47,880 bases of DNA from Isosphaeraceae bacterium (GCA_025356475.1 JANXSX010000054.1:1-47880); one strand, 5' to 3'; positions 36,192 to 46,110 are shown, counted from the first letter of the stretch. A program made the numbers and translations. The notes: a model not told the origin generated them from the letters alone.

Positions 36192-37346
36192 ATGACACTG
36201 CCACCCTGGCTCTTGATTTCTGGTGATTTCACCCCGTTGGGGGGGATGGATCGCGCCAACCATGCTTTGGCAATGTACTTAGCACGTCGTGATGGGGCTG
36301 AGGTCCATCTTGTCACCCACCGCGCCTGGCATGATCTTGAATCCCAGCCGAGTGTTCACATTCACCATGCACCTCGGCCCAGAGGTAGTCATATGCTGGG
36401 CATCCCTTTCTTGGCCATAACCGGTCGTCGATGGGCACGACGGCTTAGCCATCGGGGGGGGCGTGTAGTCGTCAACGGTGGGAATTGCCGCTGGGGCGAC
36501 GTGAACTGGGTCCACTATGTTCATGCGGCATGGACACCGCGTCCTTTGGGATCATCCCCTACGATTCGTCGACTCAAGGGGAGGTTGCATGCCGCACATG
36601 CACTGAGATCAGAACGCGACGCGTTGCGGGAATCTCGCCTGATCGTAACGAACTCAGAACGAACTCGTACCGATGTCATAGAGCGACTAGGGATCTCTCC
36701 CGACCGAGTTCATACTGTCTATTATGGTAGCGATCCGGACCAGTTTTCCTTGATCACACCCCAGGAACGGGCCACAGCAAAGACAAAGTTCGGCTGGGAC
36801 GATGGTCGCGGCGTGGTTGCATTTGTCGGTGCTTTGGGCGACCACCGTAAGGGATTTGATACCTTGTTCGACGCCTGGACTGAGCTTGCTGCAGATCCGA
36901 CATGGAACGCACGACTTGTCGTTGCCGGTGCAGGGGAGTCCCTCAGCTATTGGCGAGAGAGGGCTGCGACAGAACGAGTTGATCGATCAATTGAGTTTCT
37001 TGGATTTCGTGATGACATTCCGAATGTGCTCGCGGCGAGCGACTTGCTCGTGAGCCCAACACGATACGAGGCCTATGGCCTGAACGTGCAAGAGGCCCTT
37101 TGTCGTGGCTTACCTGCGTTAGTCACGGCGAGTGCAGGGGTTGCTGAGCGATACCCCCCCTCCCTCGCGAGCTTGCTGCTCCCTGATGCTGAGGACTCTT
37201 CCGACCTTGTTGACCGGTTACGTCGTTGGCAGGAAACCAAGGATTCGATCCAAGAAAACGTGCGTGCTCTCGGACAAACTCTACGGAATCGGACCTGGAC
37301 GCACTGTGCTGCCGAGCTTGTAGCGCTGACTGAATCACGAGGTTGA
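36192..37346 (+). CDS. GT4-family glycosyltransferase 3
   Basis: 384 residues; the ATG at 36192 has only AAGG two bases upstream. It begins PPWLLISGDFTPLGGMDRAN with a glycine loop, then HKVHTVYYGSD-like RVHTVYYGSDPDQF, FVGALGDHRKGFD and the donor motif YEAYGLNVQEALCRG (E-x7-E). Region 130-160 (NGGNCRWGDVNWVHYVHAAW) is characteristic of a subset of cluster glycosyltransferases. A run of eight G lies at 36454-36461. Acceptor and donor are unknown. Confidence 0.85.
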   Translation: MTLPPWLLISGDFTPLGGMDRANHALAMYLARRDGAEVHLVTHRAWHDLESQPSVHIHHAPRPRGSHMLGIPFLAITGRRWARRLSHRGGRVVVNGGNCRWGDVNWVHYVHAAWTPRPLGSSPTIRRLKGRLHAAHALRSERDALRESRLIVTNSERTRTDVIERLGISPDRVHTVYYGSDPDQFSLITPQERATAKTKFGWDDGRGVVAFVGALGDHRKGFDTLFDAWTELAADPTWNARLVVAGAGESLSYWRERAATERVDRSIEFLGFRDDIPNVLAASDLLVSPTRYEAYGLNVQEALCRGLPALVTASAGVAERYPPSLASLLLPDAEDSSDLVDRLRRWQETKDSIQENVRALGQTLRNRTWTHCAAELVALTESRG

Positions 37347-37414
37347 ACCGCCCCGATATTGCGGTCTCGGTTCACGGATTCGATGCTATTGATTAGAATA
37401 GCTGTTGAAGTTTG

Positions 37415-38905
37415 ATGAGCATTGAGGTCCGAGACCAAGCCGTGAATGTCAAGATCCGAAACTCTGGACGCCGACCAGTCCCTCCTAAGAGGTTGGACTG
37501 GCTCGAACTTTTCATCTTGTCCCAATCGTTCTTCCCCGCGCTCCTGTTCATCCCTGGCGTTTCAGTTCTCAGAGTCTTCACCCGAATCGCTGCGTTTTTG
37601 ATCGCTCCCTTGTTCTGGGCGCTCATCGCTCAGTCTAGCAAGCACCTTCGGGGGGGTGAGAACTTCGCTGCCCGTCCTTTTCTTGTAGGCAGCTCGATCT
37701 GGCTATGCCTATGTCTGGTCCACCCTGAGACAAATTGGCCGATCGCCGGCTTAGCTGAAATCGGTCTCTACATCTCGATTTTCTCGCCTGTATTTTGGGT
37801 CGGCTGGGTGCTCCGGTCTCCCAAGCAGATTAGTAACATGATGGCGATCCTCTTCATTTGCAACGCATTTAGTGCCACACTCGGCGTCGCCCAAGTATTT
37901 CGACCAGGGACATTCAACCCACCGGTTATTCCTGCACTCTCCAGCGAGTTCGGTCGTCTGGCGCTGACTTACGTTGCAGATGATGGGCGGGAGATTCTTC
38001 GACCATGCGGACTCAGCGATAACCCCGGACAGGCGTCGTCAGCAGGGGCAATGGCCTGTCTGATTGGTTTAGCGTGGGCGCTACGTCCAATTGCCTGGTG
38101 GAAGAGGATCGGTTGTGTTGGGCTCTCTTTTCTTGGGATAGCGGTCATATATTATACCCAAGTACGTGCGCTTTTGGTCATGCTCGTGCTCTGTCTTGTT
38201 GTGCTGGCGATTATGTTCGTGCTCCAGCGAAGTATTGTTAAAGCAACGTTCCTCGTCGCTGGGAGTCTTATGTTGCTGTCGGGTGCCCTGATTTGGGTAT
38301 CGCAATCGGTGGGTAGTTCCGTTATCACCCGATTTTCTACACTTTGGACCAGCGATCCGCTCAAACTCTACAATAACTCTCGTGGTGGTTTTATCGCAGC
38401 GACATTTCAATACACGATCTGGGAGAGTCCGTTTGGCTTGGGTTTGGGACGGTTTGGTCAGATCTTTGACTACTTTGGCAATCGTGCTTATCAGCCCGTT
38501 TGGGTAGAGGTTCAATGGGCGGCTTGGGCTGTTGATGGTGGAATTGTGCTTCTCGGGGCATATGGCATCGCGATTATCCTCGCGATGTGTGATACGATTC
38601 GCATCGCGTTGACTACCCCCGATCGCGAGCTGGCCGACTGGGCTGCCGTGGTCGTCGCGGCGAATCTGTCAATCGTTGCGGGGACTTTCAGTCAGATGGT
38701 GTTTCTAGCTCCGATTGGTTTGCAGTTCTGGCTGCTTTCGACGGCAATCCATGTCAGCGACTATCGTGTCAAGACGGCCCAGCATGCTCGACGTCGAGCG
38801 GCGATTCATGCCCGTCAACAGGCGATCGAAGAGGGAATTGCCGCCCCACTCATACCCACTTTTCCGTTAGATCCGCAAACAAATCCCGGCGAGGTTCCTT
38901 TATGA
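37415..38905 (+). CDS. O-antigen polymerase/ligase-like membrane protein (Wzy/WaaL type)
   Basis: 496 residues from the ATG at 37415 (a TTG one codon upstream is also open). About ten to twelve hydrophobic segments with a large loop containing GLSDNPGQASSAGAMACL and, later, NNSRGGFIAATFQYTIWESP and PFGLGLGRFG. This arrangement is common to O-antigen ligase/polymerase proteins. In a cluster with Wzz and Wzx homologues the likeliest role is Wzy: block polymerisation of lipid-linked repeats in the periplasm. Such proteins are poorly conserved, so ligase function cannot be excluded. The stop codon overlaps the next start (ATGA). Confidence 0.78.
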   Translation: MSIEVRDQAVNVKIRNSGRRPVPPKRLDWLELFILSQSFFPALLFIPGVSVLRVFTRIAAFLIAPLFWALIAQSSKHLRGGENFAARPFLVGSSIWLCLCLVHPETNWPIAGLAEIGLYISIFSPVFWVGWVLRSPKQISNMMAILFICNAFSATLGVAQVFRPGTFNPPVIPALSSEFGRLALTYVADDGREILRPCGLSDNPGQASSAGAMACLIGLAWALRPIAWWKRIGCVGLSFLGIAVIYYTQVRALLVMLVLCLVVLAIMFVLQRSIVKATFLVAGSLMLLSGALIWVSQSVGSSVITRFSTLWTSDPLKLYNNSRGGFIAATFQYTIWESPFGLGLGRFGQIFDYFGNRAYQPVWVEVQWAAWAVDGGIVLLGAYGIAIILAMCDTIRIALTTPDRELADWAAVVVAANLSIVAGTFSQMVFLAPIGLQFWLLSTAIHVSDYRVKTAQHARRRAAIHARQQAIEEGIAAPLIPTFPLDPQTNPGEVPL

Positions 38906-40062
38906 GCCTTCGGGTCGGCATCAATGCCAGACTCCTCGCAGCTTCGACCTTGAGGGGGTGGAATCGATACACGGTGAACCTGCTCGCTGAACTTGCTGGT
39001 AGGGATATTGACCTGGTTCTCTACTCCGACCGTGAGATCCATTGCGATCATCTGAATCGTTTAGATCTGAACGGTGTCGCAGTGCGAATTTCTCCAGCCA
39101 TGCGATATAGCCAGTGGGAACAGTTTTGGCTTCCTCGACAGTGTGTTCGCGATAGGGTCGACATCCTTCACTCACCATTTAATTTTGGGTTGCCTTGGTA
39201 CTCTGCATGCCCTCGGGTCCTGACGCTTCACGATGCGATTGATCAGCTTTACTATGGTCCTGAAAAGGGATTCCGACGTTGGCTTCCGCGAGAGGTAATC
39301 AGCGCTCTTCGACACTGGGCGTCCCGCACGAGAGCCAATGCGATTATTGCGGTGAGCGAGCATGCGAGAAACGACCTAATACACGGTCTTGGTCTGTCCT
39401 CCTCGAAGGTTTCCGTGATCGCTGAGGCTGCTGACCCATCGTTTCTTAAACCAGTCACGGATCAGGATCGACTTCGAGTTCGGCAGGCGTTCGCCCTCAA
39501 TATGCCTTATGTGTTCTATGTTGGCGGCTGGGAACAGCGGAAGAATATTCCCTTCCTGCTCCGCAGCTTTGCTCAAGCCGAATTGTCTGGCATCGAACTC
39601 GTTCTTGCTGGTGGTCGTGAGGATCAACGAGCCGAGTTGACAAGATTAGCCCATGAATTAGGTATCGCGGATCGGCTACGTTTACTCGGTTGGGTCGACG
39701 AAACAGATCTCCCGGCCCTCTATTCCGGAGCTCTTGGCTTCTGCTATCCGAGTAAATACGAAGGATTTGGCCTCCAACTCTGTGAGGCAATGGCTCTAGG
39801 CTGTCCGGTGCTCGCAGCCCGTGCGACCTGTTTGCCCGAAGTTCTCGGTTCAGGTGGCGAGACATTCACACTCGAAGACCCTAACGAACTAGTCGGTCTA
39901 CTCCAAAGATTGGCGAGAGATCCGGATTATCGCAATAATCTCGCCGAACGAGCTAAGACTAGGTCGGCGGATTTTTCTTGGGCGCGCACGGCCGATCGGA
40001 CGATTGAAGTGTATCAATCCTTGATTTCAGAGGCTGCATGCGAACCCGCCGATCGGCCCTGA
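38902..40062 (+). CDS. GT4-family glycosyltransferase 4
   Basis: 386 residues. Start ATG at 38902 within ATGA of the previous stop, with GAGG seven bases upstream, which indicates translational coupling. It shows MSLRVGINARLLAASTLRGW (typical of WbaZ/mannosyltransferase-like GT4), TLHDAI, IIAVSEHAR, YVGGWEQRKN and YEGFGLQLCEAMALG (E-x7-E). The C-terminus overlaps the next gene by 25 bp. Confidence 0.88.
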   Translation: MSLRVGINARLLAASTLRGWNRYTVNLLAELAGRDIDLVLYSDREIHCDHLNRLDLNGVAVRISPAMRYSQWEQFWLPRQCVRDRVDILHSPFNFGLPWYSACPRVLTLHDAIDQLYYGPEKGFRRWLPREVISALRHWASRTRANAIIAVSEHARNDLIHGLGLSSSKVSVIAEAADPSFLKPVTDQDRLRVRQAFALNMPYVFYVGGWEQRKNIPFLLRSFAQAELSGIELVLAGGREDQRAELTRLAHELGIADRLRLLGWVDETDLPALYSGALGFCYPSKYEGFGLQLCEAMALGCPVLAARATCLPEVLGSGGETFTLEDPNELVGLLQRLARDPDYRNNLAERAKTRSADFSWARTADRTIEVYQSLISEAACEPADRP

Positions 40063-41576
40063 GCTTGGCTTCAATGCTTCTGTTTCTAGTTGTGACCATG
40101 GCTACAGCTTTGGTCACCGCGCCTTACCTCATCAAATGGCTCGGGCGAGATCGGTTCGGTTTATTCCGGACGATGACCGAGTTATTTGGTTATCTGACAT
40201 TGCTTGAGTTTGGCCTCAGTGGAGCACTTGCTCCTTTATTGGCAGGTGCAATCGGTCGGGACGACTCTTTGGCCGAGCGACGAACAATGGCTGCAGGGGT
40301 TCGCGCATACGCGAAGGTCGCTGTCCCCAGTGTATTCTGTGGGCTGATCCTCGCGAGCACAATCACGTTGTGGACGACGGTTCCGACAGGGTTGGAAGCT
40401 GAGGCTCGTCGAGCCTGCGTTGTCTATTCACTCGGATTCATCTGGCTGGGATTGATCCCCTTTCGCGCTATCCTTGAAGCGAAGCAACTTAACTATGTGA
40501 TCAATCTGTTACTGACTTGTCAGGCAATAATCATTGCAGCCGCTTCGATGCTTCTGGCATGGTGGGGTTGGGGGATTGTGGGTCAGGCTATCGCAATTCT
40601 GATCGGGATATCGATTTTCAACCTCACCATCCTAGCCGGACATTTCAGGCGGAATCTCGATGTCATGAGGGCTGCGATCTTCGAGCCTATCGATGAGGAG
40701 ATAAGGCATGGTTTGCGAAATCTGAGTGGTTCAACATTGGCAATGCAACTCTCAGGTCGACTCAGCGTGATGACCGACAACATTGTTCTCGGTCGAATGA
40801 TCGATCAAAAGGCAGTGATGATTCTCTACGCCACCCAGCGTTTACCCGTAATGGTGCAGAATCTCCTGCAAGGAGTTGGTTCGGCCACATGGGCCGGCCT
40901 CGCTGAACTTCACGCACGGGGTGAGCATGAAACGTATCGCCATCGCTTGATTGAGCTCTCGGGTTTGATCTCGATCCTAGGAGTAGCAACGCTCGGTCCT
41001 TCCGTGGCCTATAATCGACACTTTATCGACGTTTGGCGTGTCGGACAGGAAAATAATGGAGGCACTGCGATTGTAATCGTATCGGCTTTCAATGGTCTGA
41101 TGCTTGCCCTCTTAACCCTCTGGTCCTGGGGCTTCAGCGCGACGGGACAGGTTGCGAAGCTCTTGCCGCTCGGTATTTCTTCAGCCTTTTTTAACGTAGC
41201 GGCTAGCGTGTTCTTGACATGGCGTTTCGGAGTCATTGGCCCGCTGCTGGGGACGACGCTATCGATCCTATTGATCAATTTGTGGGCGCTGCCCCTGTTG
41301 TTGGAACGGCATTTCGGTGTTCCGCGTGTGAGTTTAGCCGTTGTGGTAATCAAGCCTCTTGTTTTGGGGCTGCCGTATTCAGTGTTGCTCTGGTGGTTGG
41401 CGCATTCACATCAACCTTGGGGGCTCATTGGTCTTGCGAGCGAGATGTCACTCGCGGCTCTCGGCTTTTTGATCCTCAGTTTCTACTGCCTATTAAGCTC
41501 GTCTGAGCGGTCAACGTGGCTCGATCGGCTGCGGGGTTTAGTATCCAAACGCCGCGATTCGTCGCCCGTCGTCTAA
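40038..41576 (+). CDS. Lipid-linked oligosaccharide flippase (Wzx/MATE-like)
   Basis: 512 residues with about twelve to fourteen membrane segments. The N-terminal pattern TAPYLIKWLGRDRFGLFRTM and LLEFGLSGALAPLLAG is typical of polysaccharide transporters (PST/MVF superfamily). The role is to move the undecaprenyl-linked repeat unit across the inner membrane before Wzy polymerisation. AGAGG lies four bases before the ATG, which sits inside the preceding gene (25-bp overlap). The basic C-terminal tail (DRLRGLVSKRRDS) should be cytoplasmic. Confidence 0.85.
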   Translation: MRTRRSALSLASMLLFLVVTMATALVTAPYLIKWLGRDRFGLFRTMTELFGYLTLLEFGLSGALAPLLAGAIGRDDSLAERRTMAAGVRAYAKVAVPSVFCGLILASTITLWTTVPTGLEAEARRACVVYSLGFIWLGLIPFRAILEAKQLNYVINLLLTCQAIIIAAASMLLAWWGWGIVGQAIAILIGISIFNLTILAGHFRRNLDVMRAAIFEPIDEEIRHGLRNLSGSTLAMQLSGRLSVMTDNIVLGRMIDQKAVMILYATQRLPVMVQNLLQGVGSATWAGLAELHARGEHETYRHRLIELSGLISILGVATLGPSVAYNRHFIDVWRVGQENNGGTAIVIVSAFNGLMLALLTLWSWGFSATGQVAKLLPLGISSAFFNVAASVFLTWRFGVIGPLLGTTLSILLINLWALPLLLERHFGVPRVSLAVVVIKPLVLGLPYSVLLWWLAHSHQPWGLIGLASEMSLAALGFLILSFYCLLSSSERSTWLDRLRGLVSKRRDSSPVV

Positions 41577-41590
41577 ACCAAGGGTGATCT

Positions 41591-42217
41591 GTGGAACACG
41601 TGTCGAAGGTTGAATCCCGGCAGGTGCTAAGTCCCACTAATAAGCCCGTCCCACTTCGGCAAGGGATCTGGCTCGACATTGTTGCGCATGTCTCCCCGGA
41701 GACGAGGCCGACGACAAAGGTGCGTTGGCTCATTAAAGGACTCAAAGTCGTTCTAGGTTCTTCGGGCTTTCACCTGACACTCGTCTACCGATTGGCCCAT
41801 GCATCTCGGTTTAGGTTTGGGATTCTGGGACGAATCATTTCGGGGCTTGGCTTCTGGTGGGGGCGGCATTTTTACGGTTGTGCAATCGCTCCAACAGCTC
41901 GGCTCTTTGGAGGGCTGATTCTCCCTCATCCACAGGGAATTGTGATCGGTGCGGAAGTTGTGATTGGACCTCGCGCCTGGATCTTTCAGAATGTTACGAT
42001 CGGTGGATCACCGGGAAAGTCAGGGATGCCGCAAGTCGGGTCCGATGCCAGAATCTACTGTGGAGCCGTTCTCACGGGACCGATCAGGCTCGGTGATAAT
42101 GTCATGGTCGGAGCCAATGTTGTGGTGGCCAGGGACCTCCCAGACCGGGTGGTGGTTCGTCCCAATCCTGTCGAATTTTCCCCGCTCCCCTCCCAGTATC
42201 AGGTCGAGTCAGCGTAA
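41591..42217 (+). CDS. Serine-acetyltransferase-like hexapeptide-repeat protein
   Basis: 208 residues from a GTG at 41591 with AGGGTGA upstream. The C-terminal half is a left-handed beta-helix: GGLILPHPQGIVIGAEVVIG, ARIYCGAVLTGPIRLGDN, VMVGANVVVARDLPDRVVV. PHPQGIVIG and QNVTIGG match the serine O-acetyltransferase (CysE-like) pattern, including the catalytic His region. In an EPS locus it more probably O-acetylates a sugar or an amino-sugar precursor than makes O-acetylserine. It is 14 bp after the flippase gene. Confidence 0.82.
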   Translation: MEHVSKVESRQVLSPTNKPVPLRQGIWLDIVAHVSPETRPTTKVRWLIKGLKVVLGSSGFHLTLVYRLAHASRFRFGILGRIISGLGFWWGRHFYGCAIAPTARLFGGLILPHPQGIVIGAEVVIGPRAWIFQNVTIGGSPGKSGMPQVGSDARIYCGAVLTGPIRLGDNVMVGANVVVARDLPDRVVVRPNPVEFSPLPSQYQVESA

Positions 42218-42267
42218 ACTCTCCTATTGGCAGACTCCACACGGCTAATGTTAGGGCGAGGATTACG

Positions 42268-43479
42268 TTGGCCGAAATTCGACGACCGTTGACGATTCTG
42301 ATGGTCGGCCACTCGTACTGTGTAGCACTCAACCGGCGTCTCTGTCATGAGGTTGCGCTTGCAGGGGGCGATCGCGTTGCGGTGACTGTGGTGGCACCTC
42401 GTTTTTTTCGCGGCGATCTTCGGAAGATACCCTTGGAACGACTCGAAGGGGAACCTTACAGACTTGAACCAGTCTCCGTTCTCGGGTCACAGATTCCATT
42501 CGCATTTGTTTACGGAACGCGGTTGATTCAAGTCTTGCGTCAGCCATGGGATATCGTTCACGCCTGGGAAGAACCTTACATTCTGGCGGGTGCTCAGATC
42601 GCTCGGTTGACATCAGATCGCTCGACCTTGATTTATTCGAGCTTTCAGAACCAGCCCAAGCATTATCCCCCTCCACTCAGTTGGTGTGAACGTTACGCTA
42701 TAGATCGGGCGGCGGGCTGGACAGCCTTCGGCGAGACGATTATCAGAAACCTCGCTGACCGGCCTGGCTATCGAGATCGACCGAACCGAATGATTCCTCT
42801 CGGGGTCGATGGCGAGGTTTATCGCCCTGATCCTGCGGCGAGACAACAGATACTCCGCGATCTCAACTGGTCCGAATCTGGTCCACCGGTGATTGGGTAT
42901 CTTGGCCGCTTTGTGCCGGAAAAAGGATTGCGTCTACTGATGAAAACGGTAGAGCAACTTGATGCCGGTTCGTGGCGACTGCTTTTCATTGGAGGAGGCC
43001 AGATGGAATCGGAACTTCTTGCTTGGTCAGCGCGATATCCTGATCAAGTGAGGATCGTCACCGGAGTCCATCATTCAGGTGTTCCTTCCTATTTGAATGC
43101 CTTCGACGTATTGGCAGCGCCCAGCCAAACAACGATACGTTGGAAAGAGCAACTGGGTCGAATGTTGCTGGAAGCAATGGCGACAGGAGTACCAATCATC
43201 GCCAGCGATTCGGGTGAGATTCCCCATGTCGTCGCTGATGTTGGGCGAATTGTGGGCGAAGCCGATGAACAAGGTTGGGTGAACGCTCTACGCGAGCTGG
43301 TCTCCAGTCCCCATATGCGGAAGAGCCTTAGTGACTTTGGTCTCGAACGCGCCCGGTCCGTATACGCGTGGCCCCACATTGCTAAGGCATTTCTCGACTT
43401 CTTTGAAATCCTCCGGGAATCACCCGAAGCAAACAATATCAAGCCTCAAGATCGGCCCGTGCCGACCTACACGCGATGA
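42268..43479 (+). CDS. GT4-family glycosyltransferase 5
   Basis: 403 residues from a TTG at 42268 (GAGG seven bases upstream). Motifs: first strand LTILMVGHSYCVALNR, IPLGVDGEVYRPD, VIGYLGRFVPEKGL and KEQLGRMLLEAMATGVP (E-x7-E pair). The SYCVALNRRLCHEVA opening resembles GT4 enzymes that lack the usual glycine loop. It overlaps the next gene at ATGA (43476). Confidence 0.86.
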   Translation: MAEIRRPLTILMVGHSYCVALNRRLCHEVALAGGDRVAVTVVAPRFFRGDLRKIPLERLEGEPYRLEPVSVLGSQIPFAFVYGTRLIQVLRQPWDIVHAWEEPYILAGAQIARLTSDRSTLIYSSFQNQPKHYPPPLSWCERYAIDRAAGWTAFGETIIRNLADRPGYRDRPNRMIPLGVDGEVYRPDPAARQQILRDLNWSESGPPVIGYLGRFVPEKGLRLLMKTVEQLDAGSWRLLFIGGGQMESELLAWSARYPDQVRIVTGVHHSGVPSYLNAFDVLAAPSQTTIRWKEQLGRMLLEAMATGVPIIASDSGEIPHVVADVGRIVGEADEQGWVNALRELVSSPHMRKSLSDFGLERARSVYAWPHIAKAFLDFFEILRESPEANNIKPQDRPVPTYTR

Positions 43480-44933
43480 AATTGAAACATTATCAGACGA
43501 GTTGGTGGACACTCCTTTCGCTCATGGTCGCGTACACTGGCCTGTTCATCGCCTATTTTCCTAAGGTGGCGGCGATTGAGGACGAAATCGGCTTCATCAA
43601 TCAAACGATTGTATGGTCGAAAGGAGCAATGACGGCTGAAGCGGCGGGGTATCCCACGCTCGCGGACTTCCAAGAGTTAAACGGTCGCCACGTACCTAGC
43701 CGTCACATTGGGCGCTCACTGGTGGCACTGCCATTCTTGATCGCATTTGGCCTTCCCGGGGTCTTCGTATCAGGATTATTACTTCATTTGACCATGACAA
43801 TCATTGGCGCGATTTTGCTCGTCCGATTAGGTCGATCGCCGCTTTGGGCCGCCTTGCTTTTGTTTCATCCTTCACTTGCCCTTTACAGTCGGACGGCCCT
43901 GGCTGATGGATCGGCCGGCACCTTTTTGATGCTCGCAGCCCTTGCCACCGTTTCCACTCCGACCCGGGGATTTCTGTCAGGAATTGCTGTCGGTTTAGCA
44001 GCCCTGATGAGAGCACATGCCGGAATGGCATTGCCGATTGTTGCGGCATCCCTACGATTTCCACCCCGTGATCGGAATCCCTGGCGCGATGTCATGCGAT
44101 GCCTTGTCGGCGGAATCGTCGTAGGGGGCCTTAACATGGGTTATAACCAATATCTTTACGGCTCTATGATCGATCCCTTCAGTTCACGACGAGGCTATTT
44201 TTCCACAGTTTTCTTCCTTCCGCACTCACTCTTCTACGCCGGATGCTTGCTGATCATTTGGCCTGGGATGTTTCTTGCACCATTTTTCGATCGCTCGGCG
44301 ATCCGTTGGTTGGTCCGCGGTGTTTGCGGGCTCAATTTCATCCTTTTTAGCTTTTACTACTTTCATGATGAATCATCGAGATTCATCGAGACCCTAGTGA
44401 TCGGCCAACGCCTGATTCAGGTTGCAATCCCTCTCTGGGTTGTGAGTTACGCAGTTGTGTGCGATGAACGTATCTGGAGCAGGCTCTCTATCAAATTGAG
44501 TCACTGGGCCAAGACTTCTCTTGTCGTCGTTGGCTTACTGACAATGTTCATTGGGAATTGGGCCATCTTCGCTACGCATCAAAGGCACCTTGAACGTTTC
44601 AGGATCGAACGCGACTCCTTCGCAGCGGTGGCTCCTAGTGGATCCCTGGTAATATGTCACGGTCAATTTCCGAAGCTCTTTGGAATTCCACTCGGCATCA
44701 ACACCTATCGTATGGCGACCCTGAACTTTAATGGGCAGCCAATCGACGTTTCAGAGTTGATCGCGACCGAGACAAGCACTTGGTATCTAGTTGTCCTCGA
44801 TGTGAGACCCGGCGATCCGCTTCCCGAGGCGTCACGCGATCTAATCGCTCAGGAAGGGCTCATTGAAATCCATGTGACTCCCCCCCGACTCCATGTTTTC
44901 CAGTCACCGAGTGGCTCACTTGCAAAACCCTGA
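43476..44933 (+). CDS. Polytopic membrane protein, GT-C/ArnT-like glycosyltransferase candidate
   Basis: 485 residues. An N-terminal helix (about 9-28) is followed by an acidic periplasmic loop (AAIEDEIGFINQ) that resembles the D/E motif of dolichol- or polyprenyl-phosphate-using GT-C enzymes. About eight to nine helices follow (for example LFHPSLALYSRTALADG, GLAALMRAHAGMALPIV), and then a roughly 110-residue soluble C-terminal domain. ALADGSAG in the middle is typical of GT39/GT83-like proteins. A role in adding a side sugar from a lipid carrier in the periplasm is inferred, not shown. ATGA coupling joins it to the gene before it. A C run ends near 44886. Confidence 0.6.
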   Translation: MKLKHYQTSWWTLLSLMVAYTGLFIAYFPKVAAIEDEIGFINQTIVWSKGAMTAEAAGYPTLADFQELNGRHVPSRHIGRSLVALPFLIAFGLPGVFVSGLLLHLTMTIIGAILLVRLGRSPLWAALLLFHPSLALYSRTALADGSAGTFLMLAALATVSTPTRGFLSGIAVGLAALMRAHAGMALPIVAASLRFPPRDRNPWRDVMRCLVGGIVVGGLNMGYNQYLYGSMIDPFSSRRGYFSTVFFLPHSLFYAGCLLIIWPGMFLAPFFDRSAIRWLVRGVCGLNFILFSFYYFHDESSRFIETLVIGQRLIQVAIPLWVVSYAVVCDERIWSRLSIKLSHWAKTSLVVVGLLTMFIGNWAIFATHQRHLERFRIERDSFAAVAPSGSLVICHGQFPKLFGIPLGINTYRMATLNFNGQPIDVSELIATETSTWYLVVLDVRPGDPLPEASRDLIAQEGLIEIHVTPPRLHVFQSPSGSLAKP

Positions 44934-44946
44934 ACAGAGGCCCTCG

Positions 44947-46110
44947 GTGATCCGACTTGGTCTGCTGGCCGACTACCCGGAAGAAGGTTGGCCCAGCATG
45001 GATCTGACTGCAGCGATGACACGAGAATACCTGACGCGTAATCATTCGAACGAGGTTAATGTCACTCCCCTCGTCCCTCGGTACCGAAATCGGGTATCGA
45101 CCTGGCCAGGACTTACGAATAAAAACATCGCGCGTAACCTCGATCGACTCATCAATCGAAACTGGGATTACCCGCAGAGGCTCAAGACGGAGGTAACTCA
45201 GAAGAACTACGACCTTTTTCACGTGACTGATCACAGTTACAGCCACTTAGCCCACGCTCTCCCGAGTGGAAAAGTCGTAATTACGTGTCATGACCTTGAC
45301 ACGTTCCGATGCCTGCTCGATCCAAACGCCGAGCCCCGTCCTCGCTGGTTCCGAGCGATGACCACAAACATACTCGATGGATTTCGCAAAGCCGACGGAG
45401 TTGCCTGTGATAGTGATGCCACCCGAGAAGCAATCCTCGAGCATGACCTCCTTCCTGCTCATAAGCTCGTAACGATTCCGTTGGGAGTGGCTCCCGAGTT
45501 CAATGAGCACCCCCACGCGCAATCTGATGCCAATGCCACACAACTCCTCGGTGAGATTGGACCTGTCGATCTTCTTCACGTCGGTTCGACGATCCCACGT
45601 AAGCGAATTGATGTCCTGCTTGATCTGTTCGCGGAAGTACGACGCCACCGTCCTGACGCGCGTTTGATTAAGGTGGGAAGCCATCTCAATGTTGAACAAT
45701 CGCATCAGGCTGAGACGCTAGGTTTAACCGGCGCAATCGTGCAACTTCCATTTCTTGATCGGTCGACGGTTGCTGCGATCTATCGTCGTTCCGCGCTGGT
45801 CTTGCAGCCCAGCGAGGCCGAAGGGTTTGGTCTCCCTGTCATTGAGGCAATGGCGTGTGGGGCAGTAGTCATTGCAAGCGATATCAAAGTCCTTCGCGAA
45901 GTCGGAGGGCAAGCGGTGGTATTTTGCCCTGTGGGTGACTCGCGAGCATGGGCCACAAATGTTCTGGACTTAATCAACGAGCGGAATGAGAATGCAAATG
46001 CCTGGCATGAGCGTCGGGCAGCAAATCTTTTGCATAGCCGACAGTACCTCTGGTCACACCATGCCCGCGAACTTTTGGCACTTTACCAGCACACATTGCA
46101 GCAGTCTTGA
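44947..46110 (+). CDS. GT4-family glycosyltransferase 6
   Basis: 388 residues from a GTG at 44947, chosen because AGAGG (44936-44940) stands six bases before it, it lies 13 bp after the preceding stop, and the product then begins MIRLGLLADYPEEGWPSMDL like other GT4 starts. An ATG at 44893 would overlap the previous gene. Motifs: VTDHSYSHLAHALP, TCHDLDTFR, VGSTIPRKRIDVLL and EAEGFGLPVIEAMACG (E-x7-E). It is the last gene of the cluster. No clear terminator follows. Confidence 0.87.
   Translation: MIRLGLLADYPEEGWPSMDLTAAMTREYLTRNHSNEVNVTPLVPRYRNRVSTWPGLTNKNIARNLDRLINRNWDYPQRLKTEVTQKNYDLFHVTDHSYSHLAHALPSGKVVITCHDLDTFRCLLDPNAEPRPRWFRAMTTNILDGFRKADGVACDSDATREAILEHDLLPAHKLVTIPLGVAPEFNEHPHAQSDANATQLLGEIGPVDLLHVGSTIPRKRIDVLLDLFAEVRRHRPDARLIKVGSHLNVEQSHQAETLGLTGAIVQLPFLDRSTVAAIYRRSALVLQPSEAEGFGLPVIEAMACGAVVIASDIKVLREVGGQAVVFCPVGDSRAWATNVLDLINERNENANAWHERRAANLLHSRQYLWSHHARELLALYQHTLQQS

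Noticed and set aside
44445-44460. Second copy of TGAGTTACGCAGTTG, the left arm of the 937-1077 element, in the GT-C-like gene
   Set aside because: It lies in frame in a coherent coding region with no partner arm or body nearby; taken as chance.
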